A stretch of DNA of 64,000 nt, taken from contig CAVZBZ010000002.1 in assembly GCA_963773665.1 (NCBI GenBank), forward strand, positions 992,001-1,056,000. Direction: 5' to 3'. Source of the DNA: DATJLY01 sp963773665 (GTDB lineage Bacteria > Pseudomonadota > Alphaproteobacteria > ATCC43930 > CGMCC-115725). Below are positions 53,544 through 61,223 of the stretch, piece after piece. The notes beneath the pieces were generated by a model. The model saw only the letters and a program-made list of their open reading frames with translations. It was not told where the DNA came from and did not search any database. The stretch's first letter is position 1; the number at the start of each line of letters is the position of its first letter. A program made the translations under genes and the position numbers.

Positions 53544-55115
53544 ATGGGCGAATTCGAGACGCGCACGCCGCGCGCGCCGGTGTTCGGACGCCGCGCGATG
53601 GTCGTTTCGGGCCATTCCGCGGCGACGCTCGCCGGCATTTCCGCACTGAAGCGCGGCGGCACGCTGGTGGACGCCATGGTCGCGGCATCGGCGGCGCTCG
53701 CCGTCGTGCTGACGCACGCCACCTCGATCGGCGGCGACTGCTTCATCCTCTATCACGACGCGGCATCGGGGCGAACGGTGGGCCTCAACGCCTCGGGCAT
53801 CGCGCCCGCCGCCGCAACCCCGGAGGCGTTCGGCGACGGCATGAAAGTGCGCGGGCCGCAGGCGCCCGTCGTGCCGGGACTGGTGCGCGCCTGGGAGGCG
53901 ATGCATCGCCGCTACGGCAGGCTCCCTTGGCGCGAGCTGTTCGAGGATGCGCTCGACCTCGCCGAGAACGGCCACCCCGTGAGCCGCGTGCTCGCCCATC
54001 GCATTGCCGACGACCGCGCGCTCCTCGCATCCGATCCCGGCTGCGCCGCGCTTTATCTGCCGGGGGGACGCGCCGTTTCGGTGGGCGATCTGTTCCGCCA
54101 GCCGGCGCTCGCGCGCACGCTGCGCGCCGTCGCCGACGAGGGGCCGGACAGCTTCTATCGCGGCGAGACCGCGCGCCGCATCGGAGCCTGTTTCGCGGCA
54201 AACGGCGGACTCATGCGCGAAGCCGATCTCGCCGCGCTCGAGCCCCTGTGGGTCGAGCCCGCGGCAACATCCTATCGCGGCCATCGCGTCATGGTGATGC
54301 CGCCCAATTCCTATGGCGTGCTGCTGCTTATGCAGCTCGAAGGATTGGCGGCGGTGCCGGGGGACGCGCTCGCCGCCGATCCGGTGCGGCGCACAGGTTT
54401 CCAGATGAGCGCGATGAAGGCCGCGTTCGAGCACGGAAGGCCGCTCATCGCCGATCCGCGCGCCATTCCTGACGCGGTCGCGCAGGCGCTCGATCCTGCG
54501 CTGGCGGCGCGCATGCGCGCAGCCGTGCTCGCGACCGCGCCGGCGACGCGCGTGCCCGAGCGCGGCGGCACGTCGTGCCTCATGCTCGCCGACGAGGGCG
54601 GCAATGCCGTCTGCGTCGTGCAGAGCGTCTTCAGCGTGTTCGGCAGCGCCTTCCTCGAGCCCGCGACCGGCATCCTCTTCAACAACCGCATGCAGGGTTT
54701 CACCCATCGCGCGAATTTCCCCAACAGCGTCGGCCCGCACAAGCGCCCGGCCCATACGCTCTGCCCGGTCATGGTCCAGCGCGACGGCAGGCCGCGCTAC
54801 GTGCTGGCGAGCCCGGGCGGGGCGAGCCAGACCCTCACCAACGTGCAGGTCCTCTCGCATCTCATCGACGGCGGGCGCGACGTCGCGGCCGCGGTCGAGG
54901 CGCCGCGCTGGTGCACCGCGCAGGACGGCGTGCTGCTCATCGACAGCGAATTCCCGGAGGGGGTGCTGCCGGCGCTGGCAGCGATGGGGCACGAGGTCAG
55001 CCGCTCGCCCGACCCTTATTTCTACGGCTCGGCCAAGGCGATCGAGTTTTTGGCCTCGGGCGCGCTCGCCGGCGCCGGCGATCACCGCCGCGAGGCGTTC
55101 GCGCTGGGCTACTGA
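53544..55115 (+). CDS. Gamma-glutamyltransferase-family protein without signal peptide
   Basis: A 523-aa Ntn-hydrolase. VVSGHSAATLAGISALKRGGTLVDAMVAAS and the catalytic Thr at about 343 in RGGTSCLML are recognisable. The first residues after the self-cleavage site read TSC rather than the usual TTH. Many GGTs are periplasmic, but I see no signal peptide here. It may be a cytosolic acylase or amidase of the same fold. GAGGAGAAAGAC precedes ATG 53544. The 3' end overlaps the convergent monooxygenase gene by 7 bp. Confidence 0.88.
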   Translation: MGEFETRTPRAPVFGRRAMVVSGHSAATLAGISALKRGGTLVDAMVAASAALAVVLTHATSIGGDCFILYHDAASGRTVGLNASGIAPAAATPEAFGDGMKVRGPQAPVVPGLVRAWEAMHRRYGRLPWRELFEDALDLAENGHPVSRVLAHRIADDRALLASDPGCAALYLPGGRAVSVGDLFRQPALARTLRAVADEGPDSFYRGETARRIGACFAANGGLMREADLAALEPLWVEPAATSYRGHRVMVMPPNSYGVLLLMQLEGLAAVPGDALAADPVRRTGFQMSAMKAAFEHGRPLIADPRAIPDAVAQALDPALAARMRAAVLATAPATRVPERGGTSCLMLADEGGNAVCVVQSVFSVFGSAFLEPATGILFNNRMQGFTHRANFPNSVGPHKRPAHTLCPVMVQRDGRPRYVLASPGGASQTLTNVQVLSHLIDGGRDVAAAVEAPRWCTAQDGVLLIDSEFPEGVLPALAAMGHEVSRSPDPYFYGSAKAIEFLASGALAGAGDHRREAFALGY

Positions 55116-56323
55116 ATCGCCGCGGCCTGGCGCAGGCTTTCGATGAGCGAGGTGCGGAGCAGATAGGCGCGCGCGCGCGCCGGATCCGCGGCGGTGCGGC
55201 GCAGCTCGTCCTGGTTGCGCCAGCGCACCGCGGGATCGCGCTCCTCGAGCAGGCGGCGGTTGCGGATCGTCTCGGCCTGCGTGTGCGCGAGGGCCACATG
55301 GCGGCGCTGGCGCTCGTAGCGGTCGAGCAATTCGATCTCAGCCTCGCCGCGCAGGATGAGGACGAGTTTTTCCGCGAGATTGAAGGCGTCGTGCACGCCG
55401 CTGTTCATGCCCATGGCGCCGATCGGGCTGTTCACATGCGCGGCGTCGCCGGCGAGGATGGCGCGGCCCAGGCGGAAGCGCGATGCCACGCGCTGATGCA
55501 CCGCGTAGAGGTTGGTGCCGACGATCTCGAACTCGCGCCCGGTGTCGAGAAAGCGCCGGAGCCGCGCCTGGAGCGCGTCCGGCCGCACGAGCGCGTCGGG
55601 ATCGTCCTCGGGCGAAGTCGGGAAATGCACGCGCCAGCGCTCGGGCGGGCCCTTCCAGTGAAACAGGTTCGACCACTCCTCGGGGTCCGAGATGTAGTTG
55701 CGGTGCGCGTAGCCGTGGCGCGAAAAATCGTAGGCGACCTCGATGTTGAGCGTGCGGTCGGGATAGGTGAAGCCCTCGAACTCGATCCCGAGCTCCTTGC
55801 GCACGATGCTGCGCGCGCCCTCGGCGCTGACGATGAACGAGCCTTCGAGGCGAAGCGGCCGGCCCTCGGCATCGAGACACTCGGCCACGACGCCGTTCTC
55901 GTCCTGCGAAAAGCCGCAGAAGCGCGTATCGAGCCTTAGATCGACGAGGGGATGGGAGCGGGCGAGCTGCATCGCCTCCTCCACCACCTTGATGCGCTCG
56001 CATTGCAGGACGTAGGGGAATCGCGTGTCGCCCTTCAAGACAGCGTGGTCGAAGGCGGCGATCAGGCCCTCGCGCCGGTCCCAGTAATGGAACACGGGCG
56101 CCACGATGCCGCGCGGCTCGAGCCGCTCGTACAGGCCGATGCGGTCGTAGAGCTCGAGCGTTGCCGGATGGTTCGTGCCGGCGCGCGGCACCTGCTCGAG
56201 GAAATTGCCTGAACCCAGCTCCTCGACGAGGGCGACGGCGATCCCCTCCTTGGCAAGCGCGAGCGCGAGGCAGAGCCCGACCGGCCCTGCGCCGATGACG
56301 ATGACGGGGGCGCGCTCGGCCAC
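55109..56323 (-). CDS. FAD-dependent aromatic monooxygenase (PHBH/UbiH fold)
   Basis: A 404-aa class A flavoprotein hydroxylase. The N-terminal FAD motif is VIVIGAGPVGLCLALALAKEG, the middle motif is SAEGARSIVR, and GDAAHVNSPIGAMGMNSGVHDAFNLAEKL binds the ribityl and pyrophosphate. It probably hydroxylates a phenol using NAD(P)H. It starts at GTG 56323, one base after the stop of the VOC gene, so the two are cotranscribed. Confidence 0.91.
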   Translation of the reverse strand: MAERAPVIVIGAGPVGLCLALALAKEGIAVALVEELGSGNFLEQVPRAGTNHPATLELYDRIGLYERLEPRGIVAPVFHYWDRREGLIAAFDHAVLKGDTRFPYVLQCERIKVVEEAMQLARSHPLVDLRLDTRFCGFSQDENGVVAECLDAEGRPLRLEGSFIVSAEGARSIVRKELGIEFEGFTYPDRTLNIEVAYDFSRHGYAHRNYISDPEEWSNLFHWKGPPERWRVHFPTSPEDDPDALVRPDALQARLRRFLDTGREFEIVGTNLYAVHQRVASRFRLGRAILAGDAAHVNSPIGAMGMNSGVHDAFNLAEKLVLILRGEAEIELLDRYERQRRHVALAHTQAETIRNRRLLEERDPAVRWRNQDELRRTAADPARARAYLLRTSLIESLRQAAAIQ

Positions 56324-56324
56324 G

Positions 56325-56702
56325 TCAGACCTTCGGCACGACCTCCTTGACCGCGCCGACCCAGCCGGTGTGGGTGAGGTCGAACACGTTGCCGAGCGGG
56401 TCGCGGTACTTGCACTCGTAGAACGAATTGGGCGAGTCCGGCCGGCCGGCGAGATATGTGGCACCCGCGGCTTCGGCCTTGCGCTCCGCCTCCGCGAGAT
56501 CGTCCACCCACATGCCGAAATGATAGATGCCGGGCCGTTCGCCCTCCTCGACCTTCAAGAGCGCCACGTTCACCGTGCCGTCCGAGACATAGACCCCGCG
56601 CCGCGCCGTGCCGGCGCGCTTCATGTCGAAGGCCTGCTCGAAGAATTGCGCCGCCTGCTCGGGATCGGACACGAGGATGGCGATGTGACGAAGCTTGGCC
56701 AT
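56325..56702 (-). CDS. VOC-family protein, ring-cleavage dioxygenase-like
   Basis: A 125-aa single-module VOC protein. RHIAILVSDPEQAAQFFEQAFDM supplies the first metal His, GIYHFGMWVDD the second, and DPLGNVFDL replaces the usual final Glu with Asp. It is cotranscribed with the FAD monooxygenase, so it may cleave or isomerise the hydroxylated ring. ATG 56702 follows AGGAACACACCC. Confidence 0.83.
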   Translation of the reverse strand: MAKLRHIAILVSDPEQAAQFFEQAFDMKRAGTARRGVYVSDGTVNVALLKVEEGERPGIYHFGMWVDDLAEAERKAEAAGATYLAGRPDSPNSFYECKYRDPLGNVFDLTHTGWVGAVKEVVPKV

Positions 56703-56742
56703 GGGTGTGTTCCTGTCGAATGACGCCGCTAAGATTAAGGCG

Positions 56743-57696
56743 TCACGACAAGCGGCGCCACAGCGCCGTTCCCTCGACGGCGTGCCAGGCGGCAAGGGAT
56801 GCTGCGCCGAGAATGAGCTCGCGGGCGCGCTTCAGGAGCGAGAGCGCGAGGCCGAATTCCGGCGGAATGCCGAGCGCGGCGCCGAGCACCGCGTAGCTGC
56901 CTTCCTGCACGCCGGCCGCGGCCGGCACGAAGAAGGCGGCGGTGCGGATCGCGAAGATCAGGCTCTCGAGCACGAGAAGCGTCGCCAGGCTGACCGGTAT
57001 CCCCATCATGGCGAAGCCGATCGCCGCCTCGCCGATGCCGACGAGCCACGCAAGCGTGTGCATCGAGAGGGCGCGCAGCAGCGCACGCCGGTCGGCGTAG
57101 ATGGCGCGGATGCGGTCCTCGACGGAAGGATTCCGCGCCGCGCCCAGAAGAAGCTGCGCGAGGCGCTGCAACAGGCGGACGATGCCGCAGCGCTGCGCCA
57201 GGATGAAAAGCCCGGCGACCAGTCCGAGCGCGGCCGCGCCGACCGCGGTCCACCGGATGAGCGGATCGCCCGGCCGCGTCATGACGAGCACGGCGAGGCC
57301 AAGGAGCGTGAAGGCGATCTGCGCGCACATCTCCAGGGTGAGATCGACGACGGTCGTCGCCATCGCGATGCTCGTCTCGACGCCATGCTTCGCCATGGCG
57401 CGGATGCCGAGCAGCTCGCCCGCCGCCGGCACCACGCCGAGAATGTCGCTGCCAGCGTCGCGCAGCGCGCGGAACCACGTGAACTCGACCGGCCCCGGCC
57501 GCGGCGCCGGAGCGATCGTCCGCCACCCGAGCGCGCACAGCATGAGCGGCAGGAGATGGTAGAGCGACATGAGCGCGAGCCCGCCCCACCCCGCCATGTG
57601 CAGCGCATGGCCGACCGCGGCCATGCCCTTCCACGTGATGAAGAGCACCCCCGAAAGCGCGCCCGCAAGCGCGCACAAGGCGAGCCCGAGCCTCAT
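56743..57696 (-). CDS. hpnL: Hopanoid-associated membrane protein HpnL
   Basis: A 317-aa integral membrane protein of the lysylphosphatidylglycerol synthase-like/UPF0104 type with about 7-8 helices. FFVPAAAGVQEGSYAVLGAALGIPPEFGLALSLLKRARELILG is the conserved HpnL end. It is found in hopanoid clusters; the exact role is unknown. It overlaps hpnK by 4 bp (ATGA). Confidence 0.88.
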   Translation of the reverse strand: MRLGLALCALAGALSGVLFITWKGMAAVGHALHMAGWGGLALMSLYHLLPLMLCALGWRTIAPAPRPGPVEFTWFRALRDAGSDILGVVPAAGELLGIRAMAKHGVETSIAMATTVVDLTLEMCAQIAFTLLGLAVLVMTRPGDPLIRWTAVGAAALGLVAGLFILAQRCGIVRLLQRLAQLLLGAARNPSVEDRIRAIYADRRALLRALSMHTLAWLVGIGEAAIGFAMMGIPVSLATLLVLESLIFAIRTAAFFVPAAAGVQEGSYAVLGAALGIPPEFGLALSLLKRARELILGAASLAAWHAVEGTALWRRLS

Positions 57697-58559
57697 GCGG
57701 ATGCCGCGGCGAGCGCCGCGAACGAGGTCGCCTCGATGCCGAGGCGGGCGAGCGCGGCACGGACCCCGGGATCGGTGAGCGCGTCGAGCTCTTGCTTCCC
57801 GTCATAATCCGCGGGCCACGCGCCGCTGCCGTCGAAGCGCTGCGTCGCGGCGTGGACATAAAGTTCCGAGACGCCGTCCGGCAGGTGCGCGAGATAGCCC
57901 TCGACGCGGCGCGCGCTCATGGCGCCGCTGTCGCTCAAGCCCAGGAGCCAGTCGTTGGAGCATATGCCCGCTGCGTCGAAGACGCGCTTCATGTGCCGCG
58001 CGCGGCGCGCCTGCACGAGCCAGGCGAAAATCCTCGTGCCCAGCCGGTCGCCGGTCGCGCGCCACGCCAGAAGCGGCGGCTCGCGCGGCACCCGGATCGC
58101 GGCGATGCCGTATTCCGGCGCGAGCCGCAGCAGCGCGTCGCGTATGACCGGATGCATGTGGAAATGATGATGCGCATCGACATGGTCGAGCTTCAGGCCG
58201 GTGCGCCGGAACGCTTCGAGCTGGGCGCGGATTTCCGCCTCGACCTGGCGGCGCGCCGCGGGGCGGCAGAAGATCGCGATGCCGGTGCGGATGACGTCGT
58301 CGCCGAACCGGCCGTCGCTTGCGACGAGATCGGGAATGCGCTCGGGCGGAAGGCACGGCTTGCCGTCCACCAGCACGAGATGCAGTCCCACGGCGAGGCG
58401 CGGCAGACGGCGCGCGCGCGCGATCGCGTCGTCCGCGGCGTCGCCCGTCACCATGAGGCTTGCGGCCGAAAGGATGCCGCCCAGATGGCCCTGCTCGACC
58501 GCTTCGTTGACCGGCACGGCAAGCCCGAAATCGTCCGCGGTCACGATCAGGCGCTTCAT
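57693..58559 (-). CDS. hpnK: Hopanoid-associated YdjC-type deacetylase HpnK
   Basis: A 288-aa sugar deacetylase. LIVTADDFGLAVPVN holds the metal Asp pair and HVDAHHHFHMHP the His ligands. HpnK removes the acetyl group from N-acetylglucosaminyl bacteriohopanetetrol made by HpnI. It is located directly after hpnI (3-bp gap) and overlaps hpnL. hpnJ, which often lies between hpnI and hpnK, is missing. Confidence 0.9.
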   Translation of the reverse strand: MKRLIVTADDFGLAVPVNEAVEQGHLGGILSAASLMVTGDAADDAIARARRLPRLAVGLHLVLVDGKPCLPPERIPDLVASDGRFGDDVIRTGIAIFCRPAARRQVEAEIRAQLEAFRRTGLKLDHVDAHHHFHMHPVIRDALLRLAPEYGIAAIRVPREPPLLAWRATGDRLGTRIFAWLVQARRARHMKRVFDAAGICSNDWLLGLSDSGAMSARRVEGYLAHLPDGVSELYVHAATQRFDGSGAWPADYDGKQELDALTDPGVRAALARLGIEATSFAALAAASA

Positions 58560-58562
58560 CCC

Positions 58563-59723
58563 TTACGAACCGCGCTCCTGGGCCGCCGCCGTCGGCGCCA
58601 GCAGAGTGCCGCCGCGGCCGATCGCGAACCGGCGATGGCGCCAGCGGACATTGCTGCTGGCGAAACTCAGCGCCCAGATAGCGAAGACGAGACATTCGCG
58701 CAACGGCAGGAGCCATGGCTGCGCGCGGCCGGAAATGGCGAAGCGGCGCCGCGCGAGGTAATGCAGCACCGTGCGCAGACTGAGATGGACGCCGATGATG
58801 GCCCAGCCGCCAGAGGCCGGATAGGGCAGCAGCAGCGCCAGCAGCACCGGCAGCGGATGCATCACGGCGGAAAGGAAATGCTCGCCCGGCTTTACCGTTC
58901 GCACGGTGCGCGACCAGCGCAGCTCGTGCTCGACCAGCGAGGAAAAATTCTCGGCGACGACGGTATCCACCAGTTCGCCCGACAGCACGACCCGAAAACC
59001 CGCGCGCGCGACGAGGCGGCCGAGCAGGAAATCGTCGGCGAGCCGGAAGGAGAGCTTGCCGAGCCCGCCGATCGCCTCGAGCGCATCGCGCCGCACCGCC
59101 GTCACCGGCCCGAAGCAGTACGCGACGTCGCGCATCCCGGCATCGACCACGGCCGAGGGCAGGAACCAGTCGTTGATGAAAAGCGCGCCGAGCATCGAGG
59201 AGAGACCGCCGACCGGCGCGCCGCGATAGAGGCATGTCACGGCGCCGACCGAGCGGCGCGCGAGCGGCGCCACGACCTTGGCGATGCAGTCGCGGCCGGC
59301 GATCGTGTCGCTGTCGGACACGATGATGATGTCGTGCCGCGCCGCGCGCTCCATGTTGACGAGGTTGCTGACCTTGCGATTGGTGCCGTGCTGGCTGCCG
59401 TCGATCACGAGTTCGATGTCGCGGCCGGGCCGTTCGGCGATGAGCCGCCGCGCCACCGCGACCGCCGGATCGTCGGGATCGGCGACGCCGAGCACGAGCT
59501 GAAGGTCCGGATAGTCCTGGTCGCAGAACGAGCCGAGGCAGGCGTAAAGTTCGACCTCGGCGCCGCACAGGGGCTTCAGCACGCTCACGCCCGGGCGCCA
59601 CTTGCCGGCGGATTTCGGGCCGCCCTTCCAGCGCGCCACGCGCCAGATCGCGAGCATGAGATAGGCCCACGCGGCAGCGGCGAGCGCGCCGCCCAGCAGG
59701 ACCGCGACCGGAAATGGTGCCAC
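58563..59723 (-). CDS. hpnI: Hopanoid glycosyltransferase HpnI (ceramide-glucosyltransferase-like)
   Basis: A 386-aa membrane GT2-family enzyme that adds a sugar to bacteriohopanetetrol. KPLCGAEVELYACLGSFCDQDYPDLQLVLG, the DxD-type SDSDT, and VEHELRWSRTVR are present, along with flanking membrane helices. It starts at GTG 59723 preceded by GGAGCAACG. The leader of the operon hpnI-hpnK-hpnL must lie in 59724-59929, where I see no other gene. Confidence 0.91.
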   Translation of the reverse strand: MAPFPVAVLLGGALAAAAWAYLMLAIWRVARWKGGPKSAGKWRPGVSVLKPLCGAEVELYACLGSFCDQDYPDLQLVLGVADPDDPAVAVARRLIAERPGRDIELVIDGSQHGTNRKVSNLVNMERAARHDIIIVSDSDTIAGRDCIAKVVAPLARRSVGAVTCLYRGAPVGGLSSMLGALFINDWFLPSAVVDAGMRDVAYCFGPVTAVRRDALEAIGGLGKLSFRLADDFLLGRLVARAGFRVVLSGELVDTVVAENFSSLVEHELRWSRTVRTVKPGEHFLSAVMHPLPVLLALLLPYPASGGWAIIGVHLSLRTVLHYLARRRFAISGRAQPWLLPLRECLVFAIWALSFASSNVRWRHRRFAIGRGGTLLAPTAAAQERGS

Positions 59724-59929
59724 CGTTGCTCCGAACCACGCGACAGAATTGCGCTCGGAGAGCGTTCGGCCTCAGCGCGGGAAGCACCGCCGTTGTTCGG
59801 ATTGCGATTGCCGCTTATGCCAAACGGGCTGGAATTCCCCCGAGAACGTCCAACGCGCTCCTCACAGTTTCTTTACTTGTTGGCGCAATTTCTAACGCCT
59901 TCGTACTTTCGGGTCAATCGAAACCATCG

Positions 59930-60928
59930 TCACGCGTTCACGCCGGCGCGCGGCATCGCCTCCTCGGCGAAAGCCCGCATCGAGCGCCGCACCAGCGCCT
60001 CCGGCATCAGCCCGAAATCCATGAGGAGAGCGATATGGTCAATTCCCATGCGCGCCAGAGCCGCGACCTTGCGCGCCACGGTCTCGGCCGAGCCGAAGAG
60101 GGCAAGCCCGCTCGCCAGCACCTCGTCATAGGTCTGGCGCCGCGCGTAAAGGCGGCTCGCGACGTAGCGGTCGAAGGGTTCTGCGGCATTGCGCCGCGCC
60201 GCCTCGTCGCTTTCGGCGACGTGGCAATGAAACGTGTAGATCGCATCGTCCTCGCCCGCTTCGTGGCCGCCTTCGATTTGCCCGCGGCGATAGGCCTGCT
60301 GCAGCTCGCCGACCTCGGCAAAGGTCGCGGCGGTCGCATAGGGAATGGCCATCAGCCGGTTGCCCTGGCGCCCGATATGGTATGACGCCTCGCGCGCCAA
60401 TGCCGCGACGTAAATGGGCGGCGTCGGACGCTGGACCGGCCGCACGTTGAGCGCGACCCCCTCGATCCAGTGAAAGGCGCCGCGATGCGTGACGCGCTCG
60501 CCCGCGAGGAGACGGCGCACCAGCATCAGCGTCTCGTCGAAGCGTGCGCGCTTTTCCTCAGCCGCCACGCCGAAGCCCGCGAATTCGTGCTTCAGATAGC
60601 CCGAGCCCACGCCGAGCACGAGCCGCCCTTGCGACAGCACGTCAACCATCGCGTAGCTTTCGGCAACCATCAGCGGATTGTGGAACGAAAGCGTCGCGAT
60701 CGCGGGGCCGAGCCGCACGCGTCCGGTCCTTTGCGCGAGCGCTGCCAGCATCACCGCGGGATTCGGCACGACGCCGTATTCGTGGAAATGATGCTCGGCG
60801 ACGAACACCGTGTCGTAGCCGAGAGATTCGGCCGCCTCGCTCGCGCCGAGGAGCTGCGCGTAATAATCCGGCACCGAACGCGTTTCGGCCGGATAATGGT
60901 CCATCACCGAGAAGAACGAATAGCGCAT
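59930..60928 (-). CDS. LLM-class (luciferase-like) flavin-dependent oxidoreductase 2
   Basis: A 332-aa TIM-barrel flavin monooxygenase. TVFVAEHHFHEYG, RVRLGPAIATLSFHNPLMVAESYAMVDVLSQGRLVLGVGSGYLKHEFAG and the late HIALLMDFGLMP are typical. It is related to, but not a close copy of, the protein at 23529. GAGAAAAAG precedes ATG 60928. Substrate unknown. Confidence 0.88.
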   Translation of the reverse strand: MRYSFFSVMDHYPAETRSVPDYYAQLLGASEAAESLGYDTVFVAEHHFHEYGVVPNPAVMLAALAQRTGRVRLGPAIATLSFHNPLMVAESYAMVDVLSQGRLVLGVGSGYLKHEFAGFGVAAEEKRARFDETLMLVRRLLAGERVTHRGAFHWIEGVALNVRPVQRPTPPIYVAALAREASYHIGRQGNRLMAIPYATAATFAEVGELQQAYRRGQIEGGHEAGEDDAIYTFHCHVAESDEAARRNAAEPFDRYVASRLYARRQTYDEVLASGLALFGSAETVARKVAALARMGIDHIALLMDFGLMPEALVRRSMRAFAEEAMPRAGVNA

Positions 60929-61031
60929 CTTTTTCTCGCCTCGGCCGAGAGCCTAACACTAAAGATTGAGTTGTCACGCGCGCCCGCGGCGCGCATGCTT
61001 GCGTCTTGACCCCTGTCGGGAGCACGGGGAA

Positions 61032-61214
61032 ATGAGAAAAGAACGATGGTCGAAGGCGGGCATCGAACCGACCTTGTGGGAAGTTCTGGCGGATCCGATC
61101 GTTCTCAGCCTGATGAGGGCTGACCGCGTGCGGCGCAAAGACGTGCTGGTCGCCGTCGCGGGCACGCCCGATCGCCTCGAGCTGACGGCGGAAAAGCTGC
61201 GTCTCTCGGCCTAG
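61032..61214 (+). CDS. Small conserved protein of unknown function
   Basis: A 60-aa protein with EPTLWEVLADPIVLSLMRADRV, a pattern I associate with short proteins in rhizobial genomes. GGGGAA precedes ATG 61032. It lies alone on the plus strand between minus-strand genes and ends 9 bp before the hydroxylase gene's stop. Confidence 0.65.
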   Translation: MRKERWSKAGIEPTLWEVLADPIVLSLMRADRVRRKDVLVAVAGTPDRLELTAEKLRLSA

Positions 61215-61223
61215 CGCAAAAAC

